From Ignavibacteriales bacterium (GTDB lineage: Bacteria > Bacteroidota > Ignavibacteria > Ignavibacteriales > Melioribacteraceae): 64,000 bases of DNA. The stretch covers positions 62,001 through 126,000 of the forward strand of contig JACKAB010000006.1 of NCBI GenBank assembly GCA_020635285.1, read 5' to 3'. The position numbers and the translations under genes are program-made. Below are positions 34,844 to 45,563 of this stretch, piece after piece. The notes beneath the pieces were generated by a model that had not been told where the DNA came from, ran no database searches, and was given only the letters and a program-made list of their open reading frames with translations. The stretch's first letter is position 1. The number at the start of each line of letters is the position of its first letter.

Positions 34844-36781
34844 TTAGTCCCAAATTGGCAGAATACATTGACTGGATAATTTCAGAAGTTGTGAATTATA
34901 ATCATTTAGTGAAGATTTCATAATTTTAGAATTGGAATCGTGAAAAGTTAAACAAGCTCCAATGGTTAATATTTTTTTTTGCTCATCAACGTTAAAAGGC
35001 CGAATATTTTCTCTCGTTGCCATATTTTTTGTTCTTGTTTGCATATATCCGATCCAGGCATCTTCTGGCAAATTATCATATTTAACTTTTCCGAACTTTG
35101 GTTCAAAAAGCCATCTGCCAATTTTATTATTAATTATATATTCTAATTTTCCTCTTCCATAACCGAGCGCCAAAGAGCTATTATGACAAGATTCACAACT
35201 TCTACTTTCTTTTTTAATTGTATGAGCCACCGCTGGAGCAAATAATCTTTTAAATATAATCTCAGAAGTCTTTATTATATACTTACTCTTATCTAAACTC
35301 ATTATCATTCCCGGAATAAAAGTATCTACTACTCTTTCTGATCGTCCATTTGTATGTTCTTCTCTAATACCCAGAGTAGGAAGTTCAGCAAAATATTCCC
35401 CATGATACTCCACCCACGTTGAATCGGTATTTTTATTTACTAAAAGGTCAAACCCCTCAGTTCCTGGTTGATAATCAGTATGACAGCCAATACATTGAGG
35501 AGCCCAAGCGGTATGGCAGCTATTACATGAAAGTGAACTATGAGATTTTGTACCCAGGCATTCAAACTTAGGGGAATTTAAATCATAAACTTTTTTACTT
35601 TGTTTACCAATGAGTTTTGGATCTCTTCCATATTCCATATAAGTGTTAACTAACGGAGTATTTGATTTTTTTACTTTGATAAATTTTCTTTTTTCATCTG
35701 TAATTGAATTTATTTCTGCTATTTTTTTTGATTCAAAATCAAACTCTGATAAAGTCATGTATTCTAACTTTTCCAACGAATGGCAATCTTCACATTTTAC
35801 TAAAATTTGCTCTTCTTTGTGTTGGTAAAATTTTCCATCACCCATCACTTCGTATGAGATGTGGCAGTCGACACAAACTAAACCGGCTTCAAAATGAACA
35901 TCGGGAGTAATTTTTTCAAATATTCTTCCACCCTGCAGCAATCTAAATTTAGAATTATTCTTTACTTCTTCAATGGAAAGGCTTGTTTCATGCCACCCTT
36001 CATAACTAGTTGATATTCTGCCGGATCTGCTATGGCATCCAAAGCAATGATCATTAGTGATATTTAAAGATAGTGATGGATGGAATTTAAGTAAGGCAGA
36101 ATCGGGCTTTTCAATTTTGAGAGATTGATAGTTTCGAAGTTCATTTTTTGCTTCCATACTATAATTGAGATGACAAGCATTGCAACCTCCACCTCTGGCT
36201 AACTCAGTTATTGGACCAAACTCTTTTTTCTCGTTTCCTAAATGGCATGATGCACATAAATTTCTTAAATGAGTATCTGAGGCAGAGCGTCCTATTTTTT
36301 CTATGTGAAATTTTCCGGTTGGGGAGTTAATTTCTTCAAATGCAAATTTATCAACACTAATAACTCCACTCATAGTTGACATTAATGAACTATCGATTCT
36401 TTCGGAGATTCCAGGATGACAACTTGTTTGACCGCATGTCTGTTTAGAATTAATTGAATTGCCGGGAATTAAAACCATTCCCGTATGGGCTTCATTTTTA
36501 TTCTTTGCTAATTTATTTCCAAGATGGCAAGAAGCACATCCTATTTTTTGTGGATTGTGAAAAGGTGAAAAACCTTTTACTTCTCCATGACATTGAACGC
36601 AAGTTTCAGTCAAAACCGATAGGTTTTTATAATTATCAATATTTTGATTTGAATAAACTCCAATCCAATCAATTTTGAAAACAAAGAAGTAAATTGCAAT
36701 AACAAATAAGCCAATTAGTAAAATAACTAATGTTAGTTTTTCAAGTGATTTATGGTGAAGGCTATTAAAATTAAAATTCAT
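34844..36781 (-). CDS. Undecaheme c-type cytochrome, membrane-anchored
   Basis: A 645-residue protein with an N-terminal membrane helix (about 17-34) and a large extracytoplasmic domain. I count ten CxxCH sites plus one CX4CH (CGQTSCH), giving eleven hemes. Near the C-terminus ACLTFHDS looks like a twelfth site in which the second Cys (TGT) became Phe (TTT). I do not recognise a named family. It lies 219 bases after the octaheme operon start on the same strand and may be an electron conduit for it. mobA follows closely upstream. Confidence 0.78.
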   Translation of the reverse strand: MNFNFNSLHHKSLEKLTLVILLIGLFVIAIYFFVFKIDWIGVYSNQNIDNYKNLSVLTETCVQCHGEVKGFSPFHNPQKIGCASCHLGNKLAKNKNEAHTGMVLIPGNSINSKQTCGQTSCHPGISERIDSSLMSTMSGVISVDKFAFEEINSPTGKFHIEKIGRSASDTHLRNLCASCHLGNEKKEFGPITELARGGGCNACHLNYSMEAKNELRNYQSLKIEKPDSALLKFHPSLSLNITNDHCFGCHSRSGRISTSYEGWHETSLSIEEVKNNSKFRLLQGGRIFEKITPDVHFEAGLVCVDCHISYEVMGDGKFYQHKEEQILVKCEDCHSLEKLEYMTLSEFDFESKKIAEINSITDEKRKFIKVKKSNTPLVNTYMEYGRDPKLIGKQSKKVYDLNSPKFECLGTKSHSSLSCNSCHTAWAPQCIGCHTDYQPGTEGFDLLVNKNTDSTWVEYHGEYFAELPTLGIREEHTNGRSERVVDTFIPGMIMSLDKSKYIIKTSEIIFKRLFAPAVAHTIKKESRSCESCHNSSLALGYGRGKLEYIINNKIGRWLFEPKFGKVKYDNLPEDAWIGYMQTRTKNMATRENIRPFNVDEQKKILTIGACLTFHDSNSKIMKSSLNDYNSQLLKLSSQCILPIWD

Positions 36782-36792
36782 ATTAAATTTAA

Positions 36793-37425
36793 TTATTGAT
36801 TATTCATTCGAGCTTTCAAATACTCATAATCATTAAGAGTGTTCATGTTAAACATTACATCCTTCTCATAAAACTTTTCCCTAGAGAGTTCAATATAATC
36901 AGTTCTAACAGAATTTATTAAATCAAATAGTTTAACTTTAGTTTTACTATTTCTTTCATTGATTTTAGTATTTGCATTTTGCAATAATTTTTCAGCAGTC
37001 TCCAAACAAGATTTTTTATAAATTCCGCAAAGTGAGTGAATTATTGATTCAGTCTTGGGTAAAATAATATCACTTTCTGAATTTTTAGATATAATAAAGT
37101 TAATAGTTTGACTATTAATAAGAGGCAGATCGCATGAAATGATAAAATTTATATTTGTTTGGGAATGCTTTAAACCGGAGTGGATTCCAGATAGTGGACC
37201 AAGTCCGGGAAATATATCTTTATATATTTTCTTGGTTAAGAATTTATAATTATGAGTATTGTTTGAGATAATTATTGTTTTGCTAAAAATATTTTGAAGT
37301 AAATTAAAGGTACGCTCAATAATTGTAATACCATTTAAAGTAAGCATAGCTTTATCTTCACCTATTCTAAAACTATTTCCTCCGGCTATTATTATTGCTG
37401 TAATATCTGAAATTACCTTAACCAT
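36793..37425 (-). CDS. mobA: Molybdenum cofactor guanylyltransferase
   Basis: A 210-residue nucleotidyltransferase with the MobA signature IIIAGGNSFRIGEDKAML at the N-terminus, FPGLGPLSGIHSGL and the metal-binding IISCDLPL. It adds GMP to molybdopterin to form the MGD cofactor needed by the PsrA-like enzyme of this island. It starts upstream of the undecaheme gene with 11 bases between, so the two are likely cotranscribed. Confidence 0.88.
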   Translation of the reverse strand: MVKVISDITAIIIAGGNSFRIGEDKAMLTLNGITIIERTFNLLQNIFSKTIIISNNTHNYKFLTKKIYKDIFPGLGPLSGIHSGLKHSQTNINFIISCDLPLINSQTINFIISKNSESDIILPKTESIIHSLCGIYKKSCLETAEKLLQNANTKINERNSKTKVKLFDLINSVRTDYIELSREKFYEKDVMFNMNTLNDYEYLKARMNNQ

Positions 37426-37441
37426 TATTACCTATTTAATA

Positions 37442-37473
37442 AAAAACCCAACATAAAAAAAAGCTGGGTTTTT
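37442..37473 (-). terminator. Terminator of the helical-protein pair
   Basis: AAAAACCCA (37442-37450) pairs with TGGGTTTTT (37465-37473). On the minus strand it follows the gene ending at 37510 and separates it from mobA. Confidence 0.75.
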
Positions 37474-37509
37474 GAAAAGTTAATTTAACTCAATTCAAGT
37501 TTTTTGAAA

Positions 37510-38058
37510 TTAAACAGGTCGCCAAATAAATTCATCATCTTCTAGTTTTTCAGGATCTAATTTACCTTTTGTGAGCAGAGTTTTTAGATCTTCTTTGGAT
37601 ATCATTTTATCATCTTTAATACTTTTTAACATTTGGTTAAAATAACCTTTGGTAACGTTAAAACTTGCAAGATCAAAATAATCATTAAAAACATTCATTA
37701 TTTTTGTGGCGTTAGAAGTTGTAAAACTACCCGTTACTTTATCCCGCCAATCTATTTTACTCCAAAATATTTTTTTCAATAGATAAACAGCAAAGTGAAC
37801 CTCGGTTAGAGGAAATCTTTCATCAAACCTATTAGCGCCAACCAATTCAAAATACTCTTCTGCACTTTGTTTTCCTGGAGTGCCTTTTAACCAATCACTT
37901 AAATGAACGTAAACTGCCTCTCCTCTTTTTATGGTTTCTTCGTCATTAACAGATTTGTAAGTTGTTAAATAATCAGATTTCCTAACTTCAGCTAACCATT
38001 CTTTTTTTAGATCATCAATTTGTTCATCTACAATTTGAGATAAATTTCCTACTGCCAT
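37510..38058 (-). CDS. RsbRD N-terminal-like all-helical protein
   Basis: A 182-residue protein, mostly helical, with no signal peptide. Segments such as EWLAEVRKSDYL, FELVGANRFDERFPLTEVHF and KKIFWSKI resemble the RsbT co-antagonist RsbRD N-terminal domain, a sensory module in stress and partner-switching proteins; here it stands alone without STAS or kinase output. It is paralogous to the 190-residue protein encoded just upstream. Assignment is by pattern only. A terminator follows. Confidence 0.55.
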   Translation of the reverse strand: MAVGNLSQIVDEQIDDLKKEWLAEVRKSDYLTTYKSVNDEETIKRGEAVYVHLSDWLKGTPGKQSAEEYFELVGANRFDERFPLTEVHFAVYLLKKIFWSKIDWRDKVTGSFTTSNATKIMNVFNDYFDLASFNVTKGYFNQMLKSIKDDKMISKEDLKTLLTKGKLDPEKLEDDEFIWRPV

Positions 38059-38098
38059 TTTGCCTCCAATAATTTTAATACGTTTAGCTATTTAATTT

Positions 38099-38671
38099 TT
38101 ATCGAATTAAACCAATACTTAATCCTTCTCCGTACATTTTTTCTCTAATTTTCTTAATACTTTCTTGATATAATGCACCTCCGGCAAACATATTTTCTAA
38201 TTCGTCTTTGTTAAACTTACCGCTTTCTAACAATTGCAAATAAAGCTGTTCATTATAACCCTTGATTATATAAAAATCACCCAAATCAAAGTAGTTGTTG
38301 ATTACTGTCATGAACTCAATCGCATCAATGGCTTTTAGTCTTCCGGTTACTTCATCTTTCCAAGCAACAAAGCTCCATAACACTTTTTTCTCAAGATACA
38401 GCGCATAGTAAACTTCAGTCAAAGGCATACCTTCTTTAATTCTCCCCTCTCCAATTTGCTTAAAGTAAACAGCTGCGTCGTCATTGGATGCACCATTTAA
38501 AAGCCAATTTAGCAGATTCGAAAATAAAATATGTCCGCGCGAATGCAGTTCCTTGTCAGATAATTTTTGATATGTACTTAGGTATTCAGATTTTTTAACC
38601 TCCTGAACCCAAGTATTTGCTAAGTCATCTAAATGACTTTCCACAATTGCGATAAGACTTTCGTAAACCAT
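38099..38671 (-). CDS. RsbRD N-terminal-like all-helical protein, paralogue
   Basis: A 190-residue protein that aligns along its length with its downstream neighbour (both have a W-x-x-E-V-x-K-S-[ED]-Y-L segment, a GxxR...PLTEV segment, KVLW/KIFW and NDYFDL/NNYFDL). Tandem duplication is likely. A clean AGGAGG site precedes the start. The output partner is not visible; a redox or stress sensing role near the respiratory island is speculation. Confidence 0.55.
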   Translation of the reverse strand: MVYESLIAIVESHLDDLANTWVQEVKKSEYLSTYQKLSDKELHSRGHILFSNLLNWLLNGASNDDAAVYFKQIGEGRIKEGMPLTEVYYALYLEKKVLWSFVAWKDEVTGRLKAIDAIEFMTVINNYFDLGDFYIIKGYNEQLYLQLLESGKFNKDELENMFAGGALYQESIKKIREKMYGEGLSIGLIR

Positions 38672-38853
38672 TTTATCCTCCTATTTTTTAGACAATAAAA
38701 TGACAATTAATGATATTATCATACTTATTTATCTTAATAAAATCAAGCGATAAAATAACTTTTCTCTCGTTTTTCATACCTTACCAATGGTAAAACTACT
38801 TTTCTTTGCTCAAAAATCATTAATTTTATGTTAATCAAAATAATGGGGTTGAA

Positions 38854-39657
38854 ATGGAATACAATATTAATGGATTAAAAGTATTTACAGAAGGTGATAA
38901 AAAAAACAAAGCAATAATTTTTGTTCACGGCTTTCCTTATGATCACACAATGTGGGATTATCAAGTTGAAGCTTTAAAAGAAAACTATTTTTGCGTTACT
39001 TATGATATAAGAGGGTTAGGGCAAAGTTACGTTGGAGATGGGCAGTTTACAATGGAAGCTTTTGTTTGGGATTTATATTCTGTATTGGATGGCTTAAAAA
39101 TTAACCAACCAATATTATGTGGACTTTCAATGGGTGGTTATATTTCCTTGCGTGCCGTTGAACTAGAACCAGAAAGATTTGCTGGATTGATTCTTTGTGA
39201 TACCAGATCTGAAGGTGATAATAATGATGGAAAAATTATACGCTCAAATGCTATAAATAAAATAAATACAGAAGGTGTTGAAGCATTTGTGAGTGACTTT
39301 GTTCCAAAATGTTTTCACAAAGATACTCCAAATAATTTACCCGAATTGTATAATAAAATCTTTGCAATAACAAAAAAGCAAAATCCAATTGGAGTAAAGG
39401 GATCACTGCTGGCAATGCTTAGCCGCAGAGATACAACTTTATCTTTAAAACAAATTAAAATGCCAACCTTGGTTTTAGTCGGTAAAGAAGATGCGCTAAC
39501 TCCACCAAAAGTGATGAAAGATTTAGCAAATAAAATTAAGAAATCAAAATTTCATATTGTGCCAAAAGCCGGACATATGACCCCGCTTGAAAACCCAATG
39601 TTTGTAAGTAATAAGATTAGTAAATTTATTGAAAAGAATTTTAAGAGTGAAAAGTGA
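38854..39657 (+). CDS. Alpha/beta hydrolase
   Basis: A 267-residue alpha/beta hydrolase with oxyanion HGFPYDHTMWD, nucleophile Ser92 in GLSMGG, acid in VGKEDALTP and catalytic His in KAGHMTPLENP. Similar proteins are annotated as 3-oxoadipate enol-lactonase-like or esterases; substrate unknown. Its last 17 bases overlap the end of the convergent Nudix gene. Confidence 0.85.
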   Translation: MEYNINGLKVFTEGDKKNKAIIFVHGFPYDHTMWDYQVEALKENYFCVTYDIRGLGQSYVGDGQFTMEAFVWDLYSVLDGLKINQPILCGLSMGGYISLRAVELEPERFAGLILCDTRSEGDNNDGKIIRSNAINKINTEGVEAFVSDFVPKCFHKDTPNNLPELYNKIFAITKKQNPIGVKGSLLAMLSRRDTTLSLKQIKMPTLVLVGKEDALTPPKVMKDLANKIKKSKFHIVPKAGHMTPLENPMFVSNKISKFIEKNFKSEK

Positions 39658-40103
39658 CAGTATGTGAAATGTATTCTCCATTTTCATAAATAAATTTGGC
39701 ACTAAAACATTTATCTTCAAATAACCATGGGATGAAGATTTTATCTCCATCCCATAAATTTAAATCTGTTAATTTATTATTTTCAATCCACTCAAGATGA
39801 CCTTCCGGTGAATCAATTAGATTTCCTTCGAATTTTTTAAAGACAAAAAGCCATACATACCAATCGTCAATTCCATCAAACATGGGAAAAGTAATAAGTC
39901 CTTTCATTTGAGGGTCACTTACCTTTAATCCAGATTCCTCAAAAACTTCTCTAACAGCACATTCTTCGGGAGTTTCACCTTGTTCTAATTTTCCACCAAG
40001 TCCGTTCCATTTCCCTTCATGATAATCATTTTCCTTTTTTATTGCGATAAAGCATTAAAGTTTTGTCGTCTTTAATAACATAACATAAGGTTGCTAATTT
40101 CAT
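39641..40103 (-). pseudogene. Nudix hydrolase (8-oxo-dGTP diphosphatase-like), one frameshift
   Basis: From the ATG at 40103 the frame reads MKLATLCYVIKDDKTLMLYR and breaks in a six-A run near 40036-40041. With one A removed it continues KKENDYHEGKWNGLGGKLEQ and on to a perfect Nudix box (GX5EX7REVXEEXGL) and about 90 more residues. The length of about 154 residues and the box match MutT/8-oxo-dGTP diphosphatases. The intact box argues for an indel error. Confidence 0.75.
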
Positions 40104-40137
40104 ATTCAGTAAAAAGTTTATAAATAAAAGTTAAAAA

Positions 40138-40512
40138 TCATTTTAATGATTTTCTAATTGTAATTAAGCTAGAGGCCAATATTTTAGAAATCTCATCAAA
40201 TTCTTTAATTAACATATTTGTCTCATCAACATTTGATTTGTTGCTATCCTTTAGTAATGATAGCCATAGCTTTGATTCATTTGAAGATTTTAAAGCAATA
40301 TTAATGAATTTAGCAAAATCTCTTTTACTACTTCCAGCAAGACCTTCAACATAGTTAGCAATTACACTTGTACCAATTCTTAATAATTGATCAGCCATTC
40401 GTTTTGAAACTAAACTCGAATCAAGAGATTCAATAAATTTTATTAACTCTAAAGTTAATTTATAAAGTCTCTTTTTAAATTCTTCTTTAAATTTTAGATT
40501 TGAGTTTTGCAT
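40138..40512 (-). CDS. Four-helix bundle protein (23S rRNA intervening-sequence type)
   Basis: A 124-residue helical protein of the S23/IVP-like four-helix-bundle family: FKKRLYKLTLELIKFIESL, then SVIANYVEGLAGSSKRDFAK, FINIALKSSNESKLWLSLL. These proteins are common in Bacteroidota/Chlorobi, often as pentamers, and their role is unclear. It is 35 bases downstream of the hldD end on the same strand, apparently unrelated. Confidence 0.82.
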   Translation of the reverse strand: MQNSNLKFKEEFKKRLYKLTLELIKFIESLDSSLVSKRMADQLLRIGTSVIANYVEGLAGSSKRDFAKFINIALKSSNESKLWLSLLKDSNKSNVDETNMLIKEFDEISKILASSLITIRKSLK

Positions 40513-40544
40513 CTAAATGACTTTTAACTTTTATATTTTATTTT

Positions 40545-41539
40545 TTAATTTGCTAAAGTTTTATTTTTTATTAAGTAGTTCTTTACATAATCACCAACAC
40601 CATCTTCGAGTGAAGTAATTTTATTTTTTGTACCCAGCTTTTTTAATCTTACTATTATTTGCTTCAGTAAAATATTGATATTTTCCTTTTAATTCTTCTG
40701 GCATTTCAATGAATTCAATATTGGGTTTTAAATCCATTGCTTTAAATATTGAGTTGACTAAAATCCACCCAAGTCCTTGCTTTTCCGGTTCCCACGTTAT
40801 ATAACCCATTTTTATTAGTATTATCTAAAAAATGAAGTGTCATATCAACAGCATCTTTTACATAAATAAAATCACGCATCTGTTTTCCATCTTCATAATT
40901 TTTATCGTAAGATTTGAAAAGCTTCACTTTACCAGTTTGTTTGATTTGGCCATAAGCTTTATGCACAACACTTCGCATATCAGCTTTGTGATATTCATTT
41001 GGACCAAAAACGTTAAAGTATTTTATCCCAACAATCTCATCTAAAATCTCTTCTCTCTTTGCCCAAAGATCAAACATATGTTTTGAGTAGCCATACATAT
41101 TTAATGGCTTTAACAAATCTAAATTTGCCTCGTCATCCAAATATCCATTTGCTCCATCTCCATATGTGGCTGCACTGGAAGCATAAATGAATCTTGCGTC
41201 TTTTTCCAAACTGTAAGTACAAAGTGTTTGTGAATATTTAAAATTATTGTAGAGTAAATAATCAGCATCCTTTTCAGTTGTTGAAGAACAAGCACCTAAA
41301 TGTAAAATGGCTTCAACTTGAAATGGAACTGTGTCATCAGTTACTAATTGTAGAAATTCATCTTTGTGAAAAATATCAGCATATTTTAATCCAACTAGAT
41401 TTTTCCATTTTTCATTAACGCCAAGTGCATCAACAATAACTATATTGTCAACTCCAAGTTGATTTAATCTCCATACAATTGCACTACCTATAAATCCGGC
41501 TCCACCAGTTACTACTATCATATCTTCCTCATATTTCAT
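40545..41539 (-). pseudogene. hldD: ADP-L-glycero-D-manno-heptose 6-epimerase, frame broken
   Basis: An extended SDR enzyme that makes the heptose donor for lipopolysaccharide core. The N-terminal frame has VTGGAGFIGSAIVWRL, SSAATYG, catalytic YGYSKHMFD and KYFNVFGPNEYHK. It breaks near 40783 in a T run; removing one T gives RTWVDLVNSIFKAMD. A second break near 40637 separates GYK from ITSLEDGVGDYVKNYL, which ends at the stop at 40545. The joined product has the normal family length and C-terminus, so the breaks are probably indel errors. Confidence 0.75.
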
Positions 41540-41623
41540 TTGTTTTATTGAAGTGTAAAGTTATAAAAATTCATTAAATTATATTCTCAAATTATCGATT
41601 ACTAAAAAGAAAGAATAGGACTA

Positions 41624-44600
41624 ATGGATTTCGAATTACTAAATAAAATTTTGAAAGAAAGAATCTTGATCTTAGATGGCGCAATGGGAAGTTTAATCCA
41701 GAGACATAATCTAACTGAAGATGATTTCCGTGCAGAACAATTTAAAATCATAAACTTCCGTTGAGAGGGAATAATGATTTACTCTCACTAACTCAACCTG
41801 AAATTATTAAAAATATTCATAAAGCATATTTAGAAGCAGGCGCTGATCTTATTGAGACCAATACTTTTAGTGCAACTTCTATTTCTCAAGCTGATTATGG
41901 ATTGGAAAATTCTGTTTACGAATTAAATTTTCAGTCAGCAAAAATTGCAAGAGAAGCCGCTAAAGATTTTACAACTCGCAATCCTTCCAAACCAAGATTT
42001 GTTGCAGGGGCGCTTGGACCAACAAATAAAACTCTTTCCATGTCCTCAAAAGTTGAAGATCCTGGAGCTAGAGCTTTAACTTTTGATGAAATGAAAAACT
42101 CCTATTATGAACAAGTGCGCGGTTTAGTTGATGGCGGTGCAGATATATTATTGATTGAAACAATTACTGATACTCTAAATGCTAAGTCTGCACTCTTTGC
42201 AATCCAGCAATATTTTAGCGAGAAAAATATTTCACTTCCAATAATGATTTCCGGAACCATAGTTGACCAAAGCGGCAGAACACTTTCCGGACAAACTTTT
42301 GAGGCCTTCTGGCATTCTATTTCTCATACTCCAAATTTATTAAGCGTTGGTTTAAATTGCTCACTTGGGCCTTCACAAATGCGCCCATTCATTGAAGATA
42401 TTTCTAACTTGGCAAGCTGTTTTGTAAGTATATATCCAAATGCTGGTTTACCCAATGAATTTGGGGCTTATGATGAAACTCCCGAACAAATGTTTAATGT
42501 ACTTTCTGAGTATGCTAAAAATGGAACGTTCAATATTGTTGGCGGCTGCTGCGGAACAACCCCAGAACATATCAAAGCATTTGCAGAAATTAGTAAACTT
42601 TTCAAGCCAAGAATTCCAAAAGAGAAAAGTAATCTTCTCTCTTTAAGCGGATTAGAACCATTGGTATTAAGGTCCGATTCAAATTTTACAAATATTGGTG
42701 AACGAACAAATGTTATGGGTTCAAAAAAGTTTGCTCGCCTTATTAAAGAAGATAATTTTTCTGAAGCTTTGTCAGTAGCACGAGAGCAAGTTGATAATGG
42801 CGCACAAATAATTGACATCAATATGGATGATGCAATGATTGATGCTGAAAAAGCAATTACTAAATTTTTAAATTTAATTGCATCAGAACCCGATATTGCT
42901 AAAGTGCCAATTATGCTAGATTCTTCTAAATGGACAGTTATTGAAGCTGGATTAAAATGTTTACAAGGCAAAGGGATTGTTAATTCTATTAGCATGAAAG
43001 AAGGCGAAGAAGTTTTTAAAGATCATGCGAAAAAAGTATTAAACTACGGTGCCGCTGCAATAGTAATGGCTTTTGATGAAAAAGGTCAAGCTGATACTTT
43101 TGAACGAAAAATTGAAATTTGCGAACGTGCTTATAAAATTTTAACAGAAGAAGTTGGTTTTCCATCAGAAGATATAATTTTTGATCCTAACATTTTTGCA
43201 ATTGCAACAGGTATTGAAGAACATAATAATTATGCTGTTGATTTTATTAATGCTACAAAATGGATAAAAGAAAATCTGCCTAATGCAAAAGTTTCTGGAG
43301 GCGTAAGCAATGTTTCTTTTTCATTCCGTGGAAATGATACAGTTAGAGAAGCCATGCACTCTGCTTTCCTATATCATGCAATAAAGGCAGGAATGGATAT
43401 GGGGATTGTTAATGCCGGCCAGTTAGGGATTTATGAAGAAATCCCTAAAGAACTTTTAGAAAAGGTTGAAGATGTAATTCTAAACCGAAGAAAGGATGCG
43501 ACAGAAATTTTAACCGTCTTTGCTGAAACAATTCAGAGCAAAGGGAAAAAGGAAGTTAAGGCAGAAGAATGGCGTTCAAAACCAGTGTTAGAAAGATTAA
43601 TCCATTCGCTGGTCCGCGGAATAGATGCATTTATTTTTGAAGATATTGAAGAAATTAGAAATGAGTATTCATCCTCCATTGAAATCATAGAAGGTCCTTT
43701 AATGGACGGCATGAATAAAGTCGGTGATCTTTTTGGTTCAGGAAAAATGTTTTTACCTCAAGTTGTAAAAAGTGCGCGAGTTATGAAAAAGGCCGTTGCA
43801 ATTCTCACACCTTATATAGAAGCTGAACAAAAAGCCGGTGGCGAAGTAAAAAAAGCCGGGAAAATATTATTGGCCACAGTTAAAGGTGATGTGCATGATA
43901 TAGGTAAAAATATTGTTGGGGTTGTGTTAAGTTGCAACAACTATGATATTATTGATCTTGGCGTTATGGTCCCTTCTGAAAAAATATTGAGCACAGCGAA
44001 AGATCAGAATGTTGATTTGATTGGTCTAAGCGGATTGATTACTCCCTCTCTTGAAGAAATGGTGCACGTTGCAAAAGAAATGGAAAGAAAAAAGTTTACC
44101 ATTCCACTTTTAATCGGCGGTGCAACAACTTCTAAAGTTCATACTGCTGTAAAGATTGACGAGAATTATTCTGAGGCAGTGGTGCATGTTCATGATGCAT
44201 CAAAAGCTGTTGCAGTTGCGGGTAAATTGTTAAGTGATTCTAGTAAAAAGAATTTATGAATGATATCTCAATTGAATATAATAAGATGCGAGAAAATCAT
44301 AAAAAGAAATATTCAGCAAAAGATTTTATTTCACTAGATGAAGCAAGAAAAAATAAATTTACTATTGATTGGGATTCACAATCTATCAAAAACCTAATTT
44401 TATTGGAGTAAACACATTTAACAATTATTCGTTAGAAGAGATTGCAAAATATATTGATTGGACACCATTCTTTATTGCTTGGGAAATGAAAGGAAAATAT
44501 CCAGCAATATTTGAAAATGATAAATACGGAGTTGAAGCAAAAAATTATTTAATGATGCCCAATCTTTACTGCATAAAATTGTAAATGAAAAATTATTAAC

Positions 44601-45286
44601 TGCGAATGCTGTTTATGGACTTTCCGGCAAATAGTTTAGATGACGATGTTGAGATTTATGAAAATGAGGATCGAGAAAATGTAATAACTGTTTTTCACAC
44701 TTTAAGACAACAAGAAAACAAATCATTAAACTTGGCGTTAGCCGATTATATTGCTCAAAAGCAGCTGGAGTAAAGATTACATTGGAACTTTTGCTTGCAC
44801 AACTGGAATTGGTAGTAAAGAACTGGTAAAGAAGTATGAGGATGACCACGATGATTATAATGCAATAATGGTGAAAGCGCTTGCTGATAGGTTAGCCGAA
44901 GCTTTTACTGAACTGCTTCATGAGAAAATCCGAAAAGAAATTTGGGGATATTCCTCAGATGAAAAATTAAATAGTGAAGAATTAATTTCAGAGAAATATA
45001 AAGGTATTCGTCCCGCTCCAGGCTATCCTGCTCAGCCGGACCATACTGAAAAAATACAATTATTTAAATTGCTCAATGCACAAAGAACACAGGAATTTCT
45101 TTAACAGAAAGTTTAGCAATGGATCCGCCTGCCTCGGTTTGCGGAATCTATTTCGCAAATGCAAATTCCAAATATTTTAATGTTGGTAAAATTAGTAAAG
45201 ACCAAGTTGAAGATTACGCAAACAGAAAAAACATGTCATTTGCCGAAATTGAAAAATGGTTAGCACCTAATTTGAATTATAAATAA
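41624..45286 (+). pseudogene. metH: Cobalamin-dependent methionine synthase, frame broken in about eight places
   Basis: All four MetH modules are present in order. Homocysteine domain: GAMGSLIQRH at the start, zinc cysteines in NCSLGPSQMRP and GGCCGTTPEH. Folate domain: GERTNVMGSKKF. B12 cap and B12 domain: GDVHDIGKNIVG with the cobalt-ligand His. Activation domain: YIDWTPFF, RPAPGYPAQPDHTEK and the end KWLAPNLNY. The longest open piece is 41761-44259. Breaks, mostly one base in A or T runs, lie near 41743, 44250, 44370, 44540, 44622, 44758, 44773 and 45085. Conserved residues persist on both sides of each, so assembly error is more likely than decay. Confidence 0.82.
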
Positions 45287-45300
45287 TTTTTTGATCACTA

Positions 45301-45353
45301 CCCGCACCAAAAGACTGGCGGGCAAGCACGGTCCTCCTCTTTCGCAAAGGGGG
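45301..45353. repeat. GC-rich intergenic inverted repeats
   Basis: CCCGC (45301-45305) pairs with GCGGG (45318-45322), and CCTCTTT (45336-45342) roughly pairs with AAAGGGG (45346-45352). It is much richer in GC than its surroundings. A similar C-rich/G-rich core occurs near 47385-47400. It resembles degenerate intergenic repeat debris. The rest of 45287-45563 shows nothing else. Confidence 0.4.
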
Positions 45354-45563
45354 AATGCATGTAACAAATTTTATAATGTTAAGAACATTTAACAGAAAAT
45401 CCGAAGAAACAAAAAAAATTTCTTATTCTTAAATCAAATTTAAATTTTAGATTCTGACAAATATCTTTTGACTTAAAATAAAAATCATTTACTAATTGCA
45501 AATAAGTATACCAATTAAATCTGCACCAATATGTAAGTCGTTTTATTCATGGATTATCTTTTA

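Noticed and set aside
40621..40809. Separate 62-residue gene on the minus strand
   Set aside because: Its residues (LVNSIFKAMDLKPN, KYQYFTEANNSK) are the C-terminal part of HldD continued in another frame, not an independent gene.
44369..45104. Separate small genes after the main methionine synthase frame
   Set aside because: YIDWTPFF and RPAPGYPAQPDHTEK are consecutive parts of the MetH activation domain; the pieces are frame fragments of one gene.
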